From: Cerasicoccus arenae
Lineage (GTDB): Bacteria; Verrucomicrobiota; Verrucomicrobiia; Opitutales; Cerasicoccaceae
Direction of reading: 5' to 3'
DNA length: 64,000 nucleotides
Assembly (NCBI RefSeq): GCF_014651635.1
Contig: NZ_BMXG01000004.1
Coordinates: forward strand, 124,001-188,000
Numbering within the stretch: the stretch's first letter is position 1; each line of letters begins with the position of its first letter. The position numbers and the translations under genes were made by a program. A model generated the notes under the pieces. It was not told the DNA's origin. It saw only the letters and a list, made by a program, of their open reading frames with translations, and did not search any database. Positions 18,481-26,262 of the stretch are shown one piece after another.

Positions 18481-19404
18481 TTACCGGTATCGAATCATCG
18501 CATAGAGCATTCCAAGGCGCTGGTAGGCTTGCATTGCACGTTCGAGTTGCTCGAAATCGTTAATTTCACGAAAACGAAAATACCGCAAATCCTGCCTGAT
18601 AATTTGCTTTAGCAGTTGTACGAACCTGCGCATTGATTTCGTCTGGCGATTCAAATGCAATTCTTGGATTTCATAAGAAACACCAGACCAGAAATTTCGC
18701 TTGAGCATCCAGTTGGATGAACGTGTACGCTCTTCAAAAACAATATGAGAGACTAGCATCTTGGAGGTATACCAAATCTCATATCCCTTTGCTTCAATTC
18801 GTTGGCGTAGTTCATTGCCCTCGTTGGAGAGCAATTGATTTTTTTTCCGGCCGAGTCGGACAGTGAAGCCGCCAAATTCCTTTATCCGCGAAAGCCAATA
18901 GGCACAGTTGCCTTCTCCCAACCATTGATTTGAGGATGTCAGTTGAAAATCTCCTTCTCCCCAATGCATGCCGCTGTAGCAGCCGATGAAGCGCGGATGA
19001 TACCAGGAGGGGGGGGGGGAGTCCCAGTGTAGATTGATCGGCCCACCGAGCAGCCCCATGGTGCGATCGGTGTCAGCTTCAAAACGCTCTCTTAGGCTTG
19101 GCATCCATGTTGCATCAACCAGACAATCATCATCTAAGAAGGCTAGCACATCGCTTTTGGCCGCGTTGATTGCGGCATTACGCGCATGGGAGACACCGGC
19201 TTGTGGTTCGTAGACATGGATGATGGGGTTGCAACCAAATGACTGGCTTGCCAAACGTTCGGTCTCGAGATCAAGGCCGTTATTAATGATCAATATTTCA
19301 ACATCTGAGTCATTTCCAAAGTGCTCATGCCATCGCTTCAATGTTCGTTCCAACATCTGTGGGCGTCGATAGGTGCAGATGGCTACTGTGTAGGTGAGGG
19401 GCAT
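18481..19404 (-). CDS. Family 2 glycosyltransferase with a C11 tract
   Basis: 307-residue GT2: TYTVAICTYRRPQMLERTLK, then EILIINNGLD, VSHARNAAINAAKSDVLAFL followed by DDDC (metal site) and a later LSNEGNELRQRIEAKGYEIW segment. The frame contains an uninterrupted run of 11 C (coding strand) encoding Asp-Ser-Pro-Pro-Pro-Ser-Trp near residue 130, at a loop between the donor and acceptor parts. One-base slippage there would truncate the enzyme, so this gene is the best phase-variation candidate of the cluster. It lies 21 bp after the previous GT2. Confidence 0.86.
   Translation of the reverse strand: MPLTYTVAICTYRRPQMLERTLKRWHEHFGNDSDVEILIINNGLDLETERLASQSFGCNPIIHVYEPQAGVSHARNAAINAAKSDVLAFLDDDCLVDATWMPSLRERFEADTDRTMGLLGGPINLHWDSPPPSWYHPRFIGCYSGMHWGEGDFQLTSSNQWLGEGNCAYWLSRIKEFGGFTVRLGRKKNQLLSNEGNELRQRIEAKGYEIWYTSKMLVSHIVFEERTRSSNWMLKRNFWSGVSYEIQELHLNRQTKSMRRFVQLLKQIIRQDLRYFRFREINDFEQLERAMQAYQRLGMLYAMIRYR
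19009..19019. repeat. G11 run (C11 in the coding strand) inside a GT2 gene
   Basis: Eleven G on the plus strand, reading as a Pro-Pro-Pro loop in the glycosyltransferase. Surface-glycan transferase genes are the classic place for slippage-driven phase variation, so this tract deserves read-level inspection. Confidence 0.95.
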
Positions 19405-19425
19405 GGGATATTTAGTCAGTAACTG

Positions 19426-20385
19426 CTAGTTGAATAGATTCTGCTTTAATCTGCGTAACCAGTTCAGGTCTTTGTGGTCATGGAGCATTAGTCGTAGCTG
19501 CGTATAGCGGTCATCCGGCTTGACCATCCATGATATCGCTTGGCGGAAACAGCGGTTGTGGAAAACCGATTTGGTCGAACATTGGCTGCTTTTAGCAATT
19601 GTTTGCGCAATTCGTTTGAGGATTGGGTATGCCCGATCTTGTTGCCGACATCGTAATGAGTAGGCATTCTCTGCACTGATGCCATACGCATCCATGGCGT
19701 TTTCAGCGAAGTTCCGAATAGCAAAATCCTGATTGCCTGGATCAACGCCATAGGCCTCGCTCGTGCTGGCTGGATGTCGTCGATATTCAACCGTTGATTC
19801 TGGCATATTCTTAATGGAGTGGTGGGCCGATATCCGCACTTGCAGATCGTAGTCCTCGCACTTCCTGTCGCGGAAATTTCCAACAGACTGAACCGCTGAC
19901 TTTTTAAGCATTATGGTATTTTGCGCGTAGGCATTTGCGCGCAATAACGTGCATCGAATATCCAAATCGGTGAGCGGGACGCCAAATGCTTGGTTGATTG
20001 GTGTTCCCGTATGATCAATCAAAGACACACTTGAACCGAAAAATGCGAGCTCGGGATATTTTTCCCAGAATGCCAATTGTCGTTCAAATCGATTTGGCAA
20101 ACAGCGGTCATCGGCATCCATCAGAGCACAAGCTTCGGTTGGAGATTCATCAATGAGCGCTGCGCGACTTAAGCCAAGTGGAAGTGGTTGGTTGAGAAAA
20201 ACCTTACCTGGTAGTCGATTCGGTATCCAATGCTTCAGGCATTCACGTGTGCCATCGGTCGAGCCGTTATCCCATACGTAAACATTGAAGTTCGTGATGC
20301 TTTGTTTCGTGAAGCTGTCCAGACATTCTTCTAGAAAGGGCATGGCATTCAGCACCGGCATGAGCACCGTGAAGGCAGGGGTCAT
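19426..20385 (-). CDS. Family 2 glycosyltransferase
   Basis: 319 residues: FTVLMPVLNAMPFLEECLDS, VYVWDNGSTDGTRE, ACALMDADDRCLPNRFERQL (DADD metal site around residue 90) and RKCEDYDLQVRIS (ED acceptor-side motif). The order defines a GT2 domain similar to chondroitin-synthase/exopolysaccharide transferases. It overlaps the FkbM gene by 4 bp, so the two are translationally coupled. Confidence 0.88.
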   Translation of the reverse strand: MTPAFTVLMPVLNAMPFLEECLDSFTKQSITNFNVYVWDNGSTDGTRECLKHWIPNRLPGKVFLNQPLPLGLSRAALIDESPTEACALMDADDRCLPNRFERQLAFWEKYPELAFFGSSVSLIDHTGTPINQAFGVPLTDLDIRCTLLRANAYAQNTIMLKKSAVQSVGNFRDRKCEDYDLQVRISAHHSIKNMPESTVEYRRHPASTSEAYGVDPGNQDFAIRNFAENAMDAYGISAENAYSLRCRQQDRAYPILKRIAQTIAKSSQCSTKSVFHNRCFRQAISWMVKPDDRYTQLRLMLHDHKDLNWLRRLKQNLFN

Positions 20386-21350
20386 CGAGCGTTTTTATTC
20401 GGTTTAATGCCGTAAATCATGCCAGACGTTTGATCGTCCGTCCACTCGGACTTGAGTAAGATGAATCCGGAATCGAGTAATGTTTGGGCGATTTGCTTGG
20501 GATGCTGGTCCTTGTCGACGACGTGCCACTCCATCATAATGCAAGCGATCCTGTCCCATGTTGCTGAGTTGCTTAGCTCTTCGAGGATCGCGTATTCACT
20601 GCCCTCGGTGTCCAGTTTCATGATCACCGTTCGTTCGGGATGCGCTGAAATTACTTCTTGAATCGCCGTTGATGCCTGCCTGACCTCGATGGTGATTTCT
20701 TCGCAATCGTCGGCATGGTCCCGCTCTGTCAGCACCATTGATGAACGACCGCGGCGGGAATGGTTTAGTAAGAATGTATGCTTTCCGTCTTCATGGTAGA
20801 GACCAAAATTATGGAGATGAATCTTGGCTTCCACATGTTGATTGAGTGCTAAATTGCATTGCGCTCGTTTATAGGTTTCCGGCGCGGGTTCAAAGCCATG
20901 AATGATGACATCATCCAGTTTGTTGGCTAAGTAAATCGATGAATAGCCGACATTGGCACCGACATCAAGGATCAGAGCAGGACCCGCAAGGTCTAGGTCG
21001 TAATCCTTGGTCATGAAAACTTCATAGAGGACATAAAATTCTTCGCTGGTGCCGACGTTGAACCGGCAGGCATTCACGGTTGCGATAAATTCATCATTGG
21101 CGGAAAGCTGGATTTTTACTCCATTTAGCACTAGCTGGTGGATCCAGTTATAGCCTTCCAATATAATGCTGATGGCAGCCTTAGATTTCAGCTCGAGCCC
21201 AAATTCAGGAATGGAGATTCCGTTGTCCTGCACGGAAATGGAACCCAACGGAATATGGTTCTTGAGGATCGTTTCTCGCCAAGGCTCAAGATACGCAGGG
21301 AAACGATTTCCCTCGGTTTTGAAAAGCTTCCGGAATAGTTTGCACATCAT
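20382..21350 (-). CDS. FkbM-family SAM-dependent methyltransferase
   Basis: 322 residues. SAM-binding motif I is ALILDVGANVGYSSIYLA, followed by IIHGFEPAPETYKRAQCNL, and the family motif is VIMKLDTEGSEYAILEEL. FkbM enzymes in polysaccharide loci methylate sugar hydroxyls. Next to a Wzm/Wzt exporter with a C-terminal substrate domain, a methyl group at the chain end could be the export and length signal, as known for some E. coli O antigens; here that is inference. The gene lies 3 bp downstream of wzt. Confidence 0.9.
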   Translation of the reverse strand: MMCKLFRKLFKTEGNRFPAYLEPWRETILKNHIPLGSISVQDNGISIPEFGLELKSKAAISIILEGYNWIHQLVLNGVKIQLSANDEFIATVNACRFNVGTSEEFYVLYEVFMTKDYDLDLAGPALILDVGANVGYSSIYLANKLDDVIIHGFEPAPETYKRAQCNLALNQHVEAKIHLHNFGLYHEDGKHTFLLNHSRRGRSSMVLTERDHADDCEEITIEVRQASTAIQEVISAHPERTVIMKLDTEGSEYAILEELSNSATWDRIACIMMEWHVVDKDQHPKQIAQTLLDSGFILLKSEWTDDQTSGMIYGIKPNKNAR

Positions 21351-21353
21351 CTG

Positions 21354-22583
21354 CTAGGATTGAGGATTGTGGTTTTGGCGAAATTCAAATGGCACCGTTA
21401 GCAGTGCATTGAAGCCCGATGAACGGCATTCCGGGTAATCTGCTTGTGCGATTACACTGATGGCTTTGATTCGATCTACCTGTAAAAGCGGGCCGAGCTG
21501 TGGGTGATGGACATAAACCGTCGCGAAATAGTCGCCCGGTTTGAGCGGTGAGCATTCTAAGGTGTAGGTAATGCTGACGGGCTTGTCGCCCGTGCATTGG
21601 GCAGAATATTGATGGGGCAGACTGACTAGCTGTAGTACGCGGACGTTCTCCTGAGTCTCAAGCGCCATATCGATGTAAAGCTCTGGAGGGGCAGCTTTGG
21701 CATCGAGAAGTATCGTAAATTCAATCCGGCAGGTTGAGCGATCAATATACTGATAGGTGGCGTTGAAAGAGGTTAGTTTAAGACGTCCATCGTTAATTAT
21801 GACACGTCCATCAATTTTCATTTCCTCCGATTGGAGGTAACGGCGCATGACTTGATGAGCTGGCCCGTCGGCAACGATCTTTCCCCTTTCTAAGAGAATA
21901 GCGCGGGTGCAGAGGCTTTCGATCGCAGAGCTGTTATGGCTGACAAAGATGATGGTGCGGCCATCCTCTTGGATGCTACGTATCATATTGAGGCACTTCT
22001 CTTGGAATCGCGCATCGCCGACGGCTAAGACTTCATCGACAATCAGGATGTCTGCATCCAAGTGGGCAGCGACCGCAAAACCCAAACGGACAGTCATCCC
22101 CGATGAGTAGCGTTTAATAGGCGTATTAATGAATTTTCCAATTTCTGAAAACTCAACGATACGGTCGAACTTCTGAGCGATCTCGTCTTTGCTCATCCCC
22201 AGGACCGCCCCTGAAAGGAAAATATTATCACGGCCCGAAAGCTCGGGGTGGAAGCCGGTGCCGACCTCAAGGAGCGAAGCCACTCTCCCGCGAAGAGTTG
22301 CCTCACCCGATGTGGGTTCGGTGATGCGCGAGAGGATTTTGAGCAGCGTGGATTTACCGGCTCCGTTATGGCCAATGACGCCAAGGATCTCGCCCGTTTT
22401 CACCTTAAAACTTACGTCATCCAAGGCGCGTAATTCATTACCGTTCTTATCGGCTGTTTTACGCGAACGACCGCGCAGTGATTGCCATACAGCGCTCAAT
22501 TCCTCGCGTAAGCTGCCCGCTCCAATTTGACCAAGCCGGTAGCGTTTGGAGATGTGGTTTACCTCAATGATGGGTTCCGTCAT
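21354..22583 (-). CDS. wzt: Polysaccharide ABC exporter ATPase with C-terminal glycan-binding domain
   Basis: 409 residues. The N-terminal ATPase domain has Walker A GHNGAGKST, signature YSSGMTVRLGF, Walker B ILIVDEVLAVGD and the switch histidine in FVSHNSSAI. After about residue 245 comes a beta-rich domain of about 160 residues, as in Wzt proteins that recognise a modified chain end. It powers export of an undecaprenyl-linked glycan through Wzm. It overlaps wzm by one base (TGATG) and is followed by the FkbM methyltransferase gene, which could supply the recognised cap. Confidence 0.93.
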   Translation of the reverse strand: MTEPIIEVNHISKRYRLGQIGAGSLREELSAVWQSLRGRSRKTADKNGNELRALDDVSFKVKTGEILGVIGHNGAGKSTLLKILSRITEPTSGEATLRGRVASLLEVGTGFHPELSGRDNIFLSGAVLGMSKDEIAQKFDRIVEFSEIGKFINTPIKRYSSGMTVRLGFAVAAHLDADILIVDEVLAVGDARFQEKCLNMIRSIQEDGRTIIFVSHNSSAIESLCTRAILLERGKIVADGPAHQVMRRYLQSEEMKIDGRVIINDGRLKLTSFNATYQYIDRSTCRIEFTILLDAKAAPPELYIDMALETQENVRVLQLVSLPHQYSAQCTGDKPVSITYTLECSPLKPGDYFATVYVHHPQLGPLLQVDRIKAISVIAQADYPECRSSGFNALLTVPFEFRQNHNPQS

Positions 22584-23428
22584 TAGACCGTGTCGATGAA
22601 AGTTCGCTGGACGCGTTGGAAGAAATAAAGAGCGATGACCAAAATGATCCCGGTCGCAACGGTGGAAAATATGAGCGGTATGCCGGGTGCGCTGCCAGCA
22701 TCAAGCAGCATCCACTTCGCCGTGCTGATTGGGGCAGCCATAGGATTCAGCCAGACCATCCAGCGCCATTGCTCGGCGATCGATGAAACGGGATAAATGA
22801 CTGGTGTTGCGTAAAGGCCGAGTTGTACTAGGAAACCGAGAGCATGTTGCAGGTCGCGGTATTTCGCAGTAATCGCGGAGAATCCTAAACTGATGCCTAA
22901 GGATAGAGTGATTACTAGGATTAGAAGAAACGGAAACCAGAGCAACCGTTGCCAGTGGAATACCGCGGTCTCGCTTCCTGTGAAATACCAGATGCCGAAG
23001 CCTGCATAGATGAGTAGCTGAATGGTAAAAGGAATCAGCTGCGAAATCTGCGTCCCGAGTGAGGGGATGATCCGAGGAAAGTATACCTTGTTGAAGAGTG
23101 ACGCATTGTTTTGCAGAGAATTACCGCCCGCTAACACTGAGCCGGAAAACAATTGCCAGAAGAGCATTCCAGTCAGGTAAAAGAGGAAGGGGGGGGCACC
23201 GTCTGTTGGTATTTTGGCGACTTTTCCAAATATCACGGTGAACACCAAGGAGGTCGCCAAGGGTTGTACAATCGCCCATGCTGGCCCGAGAATGGTTTGC
23301 TGATAACGCGCAACGAAGTCGCGGCGTATGATTAGCAAGAGCAGATCTCGGTAGCCGCTCAGTTCCTTCCAATTTAATAGCGTGATCCGGCTAGCTGGTT
23401 GGATCTTGATTTCGTAAGATTTATCCAT
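22583..23428 (-). CDS. wzm: Polysaccharide ABC exporter permease
   Basis: 281-residue ABC-2 type permease with about six hydrophobic segments: LLLIIRRDFVARYQQTILGP at the N-terminus, then FLFYLTGMLFWQLFSG, IIPSLGTQISQLIPFTIQLL and LGLYATPVIYPVSSI, typical of Wzm/TagG proteins. It forms the membrane channel for the glycan energised by Wzt. It overlaps the upstream membrane protein by 8 bp. A G8 run at 23189-23196 encodes Ala-Pro-Pro-Phe in the first periplasmic loop. Confidence 0.92.
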   Translation of the reverse strand: MDKSYEIKIQPASRITLLNWKELSGYRDLLLLIIRRDFVARYQQTILGPAWAIVQPLATSLVFTVIFGKVAKIPTDGAPPFLFYLTGMLFWQLFSGSVLAGGNSLQNNASLFNKVYFPRIIPSLGTQISQLIPFTIQLLIYAGFGIWYFTGSETAVFHWQRLLWFPFLLILVITLSLGISLGFSAITAKYRDLQHALGFLVQLGLYATPVIYPVSSIAEQWRWMVWLNPMAAPISTAKWMLLDAGSAPGIPLIFSTVATGIILVIALYFFQRVQRTFIDTV

Positions 23429-24812
23429 GGCGCGTATTTACTTCGCGAGATTTGATGTTGTTGGTGACACATGCCGATAGCACCAGACCGGCTGAAAGTA
23501 TGCTAAACCCGAGCGTGGTTTGCTGTCCCCATTGCCCACTGAGAACGAGAAACATGCACGAAGAAAATATGAGCCAGGGCAATATGTTACCCTTTTTGAG
23601 AGCTCCCAGCGCGTATATGACGAGCATCACTACGAGCGAGAAACGCAGCATAATGTAGAGATAGCCGAACAGGGGGCCAATTTCCGCCATGATACGCCCC
23701 CATTCACTTTCGCCGCCAAGGAACTGGCGTTGGCCCACGGACATTTTGGCACCAACGTTTGTTCCAATGCCTAGGCCCAAGCCGATTGGCGAACTGAAAT
23801 CCGGATTAATCAATGGCGTGAGCAGCTCGCCGAACGTGCGCTCCATCAGTGCTTCCTCCGCGGTATCTTCACCACCCTTGGCTTGCTCCCAACGCGCCAT
23901 AAACGTTTCGACTCCATCTGAGAAGTAGGTGAATTGTGAGGCGATTAGGAAAAACACGATCATCGCCAGAGCGACCTTGAAGGTATTGTGGAGTTTACTT
24001 CCGTTAATGATCAAGCCGATCACACCGAAGACAAACACAAGTAGTACTGACAGAGCAAGCAGTCGGCTGATTGATCCGTAAATCGCCATCACAAATGAAA
24101 CTCCAGTCGGGATCAAGAGCCAGAGAGGCAGGGTCCGCCGGCTGATGTACTGTGCCATGAAGAATGCGAAAGTGAGTGTGTAGTACTGGGCCACGCCTGT
24201 AATAAAGCTAAACGTACCGGGTGGGCGGAATCGACCTAACGCTCCGGTAAAACCGGCACCTTCGACGCCCCCCACGCTACGATTTACCCATGCGGTTTGT
24301 GGCGCATAAAACTGGATGCTGATCAAAACTGTCATCGGTATGACCATGAATAGTAGAAAGCGTCCGATCTTTTCCGTATCGTCATAGTCGAGAACTTTGG
24401 GAAAGATAAAGATTAACGGTATGGCGAAATAATTGACCATAGTTCCGTAGATGGCCACGGGTATGCTGCCATGGGCTACGAGGGCCATCGGCATGGTAAT
24501 GAGCGCCAGTAAAAGCGTTACCATCACGAATCCATTGACCACGAATGCTCGCGCTGGAATTGCTAGCAAATAGATGGCGGCGATGACGGGCATGCGCGAA
24601 ATCAACAGCACGTCTGACAAACCCGGCAGGAACCATTTGCGCAATGATCCATCGAACATCAGCAGCAGAATATAAAGCCAAATGAGGTATTTGAGCAGTG
24701 ATATGATGCCTGGCTTACGCGGTTGCCTGGTTGGTTGTTCATCGGCTTGAGGTTTAGCTGGCAAACCAAGCCCGTCCGACCCTTGACGCCGTGGCTTTTT
24801 AATCAGGGACAT
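23421..24812 (-). CDS. Polytopic O-antigen polymerase/ligase-like membrane protein
   Basis: 463 residues, 10-12 hydrophobic segments after a charged N-terminal tail of about 50 residues rich in Pro, Arg and Lys. The layout, with a large extracytoplasmic loop after the middle helices (a region around ERTFGELLTPLINPDFSSPI, then GLGLGIGTN), resembles Wzy polymerases and WaaL ligases, which share no strong motifs. In a Wzm/Wzt system no polymerase is expected, so a ligase role or an exosortase-type Wzy-like role is possible. The ATG at 24812 shares its A with the TGA stop of the upstream gene; a start further upstream would overlap that gene by 78 bp. Confidence 0.7.
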   Translation of the reverse strand: MSLIKKPRRQGSDGLGLPAKPQADEQPTRQPRKPGIISLLKYLIWLYILLLMFDGSLRKWFLPGLSDVLLISRMPVIAAIYLLAIPARAFVVNGFVMVTLLLALITMPMALVAHGSIPVAIYGTMVNYFAIPLIFIFPKVLDYDDTEKIGRFLLFMVIPMTVLISIQFYAPQTAWVNRSVGGVEGAGFTGALGRFRPPGTFSFITGVAQYYTLTFAFFMAQYISRRTLPLWLLIPTGVSFVMAIYGSISRLLALSVLLVFVFGVIGLIINGSKLHNTFKVALAMIVFFLIASQFTYFSDGVETFMARWEQAKGGEDTAEEALMERTFGELLTPLINPDFSSPIGLGLGIGTNVGAKMSVGQRQFLGGESEWGRIMAEIGPLFGYLYIMLRFSLVVMLVIYALGALKKGNILPWLIFSSCMFLVLSGQWGQQTTLGFSILSAGLVLSACVTNNIKSREVNTRHG

Positions 24813-25564
24813 CAGCTCAATCCCCCTTGGATGGCAGGAGACTCTGCGCCGTATCGCTTGAGAAGTCTCCAAAGCCGCCGCGCATTCCAATAGCGTGACA
24901 CGTAGCGCTTGGGATCATGGAAAATGCGCAATAGCCACCCGAGAAAAAATCGGTCGCCCCAACTCGGAATATTGGCTTGTTCGCCGGTTAGAAAAGCAAT
25001 CGCGGCACCGGTGCAGATGATCGCAGGGCGGTATGGCAAATTCTCCATCAGCCAAGCGCCTAGGACCTCTTGTTTGCCACCCGCGACGTTGATCATGATC
25101 AGTCGTGGCTGTTGTTGGCGGATGCGTTGCAGTAACTCTTGGTCTTCTATTTTCCCCGTGGGATAATATGGAGCCGTATAAAAGCAATCCGGTGAAAGCG
25201 TGACGCCTTGGTCAGCCAAGTAAGTGCGGGTGCGCGTTGCAGACTCCATGGTCGGCATGACCCACAACTGTTCGGATTCACTTTGAAATGACTGACTCGC
25301 CAACATTGTTTCCACAAGAAGAAGCCCGGAAAGCCGCGAAAGCCGCTGCCCCTGCTGCATCCGCCAGCACAAAACGAGAAAGCCGCTATCGAGAACGATC
25401 AAGTCGGCCTTGTTCAAAGCGTGATGATACATCGGCGCTAGATCCATCTCTGCCAGATTGGGGCCAGAAGGTGCCACGGTGAGACCGCCCTTGAGCGCAA
25501 GTTCGATCGCCGAGGACGCCGTCCCTTGGTAAAAATCAATGCCGAGCACTCGTGTCATTGCCAA
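24812..25564 (-). CDS. WecG/TagA/CpsF-family glycosyltransferase
   Basis: 250 residues. The first half has VLGIDFYQGTASSAIELAL and VAPSGPNLAEM. The second half shows the family blocks LIMINVAGGKQEVLGAWLME (usual xGxGxPkQE), ICTGAAIAFLTGEQ and WGDRFFLGWLLRIFHDPKRY (usual gLEW..Rl..ePkR). The normally conserved proline of PkQE is replaced. The family transfers ManNAc-type sugars to lipid-linked GlcNAc, an early step. It is the first structural gene after the ops-like leader, which fits an early-acting enzyme. Confidence 0.87.
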   Translation of the reverse strand: MAMTRVLGIDFYQGTASSAIELALKGGLTVAPSGPNLAEMDLAPMYHHALNKADLIVLDSGFLVLCWRMQQGQRLSRLSGLLLVETMLASQSFQSESEQLWVMPTMESATRTRTYLADQGVTLSPDCFYTAPYYPTGKIEDQELLQRIRQQQPRLIMINVAGGKQEVLGAWLMENLPYRPAIICTGAAIAFLTGEQANIPSWGDRFFLGWLLRIFHDPKRYVSRYWNARRLWRLLKRYGAESPAIQGGLS

Positions 25565-25592
25565 TTATTTCTTCCACATTCACCCATCGGAG

Positions 25593-25604
25593 CACGCTGC
25601 CGCC
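25593..25604 (-). promoter_or_regulatory. ops-like element in the leader of the polysaccharide operon
   Basis: On the minus (transcribed) sense the sequence reads GGCGGCAGCGTG, one base different (C for T at position 6) from the E. coli ops core GGCGGTAGCGTG that recruits RfaH to a paused RNA polymerase. It lies 28 bp upstream of the TagA-like start codon and about 107 bp downstream of the stop of the RfaH/UpxY-like gene. The C3G4/C9G10 pairing that closes the small ops hairpin in the non-template strand is retained. The changed base corresponds to one that RfaH contacts in E. coli, so specificity may differ. Match seen directly; function inferred. Confidence 0.55.
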
Positions 25605-25661
25605 TTTGGCCGGATGCGTTGTAACGCAAAGCCAATCGATTCTAAGCGGAACTGTGGGTAA

Positions 25662-25675
25662 CGCCCATCGGGGCG
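25662..25675 (-). promoter_or_regulatory. GC-rich hairpin in the operon leader
   Basis: In the minus-strand transcript CGCCC and GGGCG pair around a CGAT loop. It sits between the NusG-like gene and the ops-like element and could be a pause hairpin. No U-tract follows. The octamer CCGATGGG of this hairpin recurs 81 bp downstream, next to the ops-like site (25583-25590). Confidence 0.4.
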
Positions 25676-25710
25676 GAGGGTCGCTTTAGGAAAGACGACT
25701 GAAATTTATA

Positions 25711-26259
25711 TTATTGACCGGACAGTGGGTTTTCAAACATGCGCTCTATCGAATCCATTGGCAGGACGATTTCTTGTTCGCGGCCTAAGATTTCCAAGAG
25801 CACTTTGACTCGCTCGGCGGATGGCGCGAGGCTGATGATTTCCGCCTCAGTGCCGGAGAAAATACCTTGGATCAGGCGGACTCGTTCGCCGGGCATGAGC
25901 GGGCGCGGTTCGAGGTCAAGCACCCCATCGGGAGCGAGCAGGCGAATCTCATCGATCAAGCTTTGGGATATGGACACGAGTGCTTCGCCCCGCTTAATGA
26001 TGTAGGCTACGCCTTGAGAATACTGGACCGAGCGGCAGGCTAAGACCGGCGCGAATCGACAAAAAAGGTATCCAGGGAAAATCGCTTCGCTGGTCACCCG
26101 TTTGCCTTTGTTAGTCTGTCGTGGATAGCGAACGAGCGGGAGGAAAGACTCGACTTGAGGTAACGTGAGCAAAGTCTTGTAAGCATTGCGTTCACGTCGA
26201 GGCTGCGTCTTCACGCAAAACCAAAGTGCTTGATCGCTGCTGGGGGGAATTAACGGCAT
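25711..26259 (-). CDS. NusG-paralogue antiterminator (RfaH/UpxY-like)
   Basis: 182 residues with an N-terminal NGN domain (LWFCVKTQPRRERNAYKTL, then EAIFPGYLFCRF and VQYSQGVAYIIKRG) and a C-terminal KOW domain (LMPGERVRLIQGIFSGTEAE). The sequence is that of a specialised NusG paralogue rather than housekeeping NusG. Such proteins ride with RNA polymerase and suppress pausing and polarity over long surface-glycan operons; UpxY members are encoded in cis. It lies 3 bp after a GbsR/MarR-like gene and just before a leader with an ops-like element, so it probably controls the 23-kb operon it sits in. Confidence 0.9.
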   Translation of the reverse strand: MPLIPPSSDQALWFCVKTQPRRERNAYKTLLTLPQVESFLPLVRYPRQTNKGKRVTSEAIFPGYLFCRFAPVLACRSVQYSQGVAYIIKRGEALVSISQSLIDEIRLLAPDGVLDLEPRPLMPGERVRLIQGIFSGTEAEIISLAPSAERVKVLLEILGREQEIVLPMDSIERMFENPLSGQ

Positions 26260-26262
26260 GCT

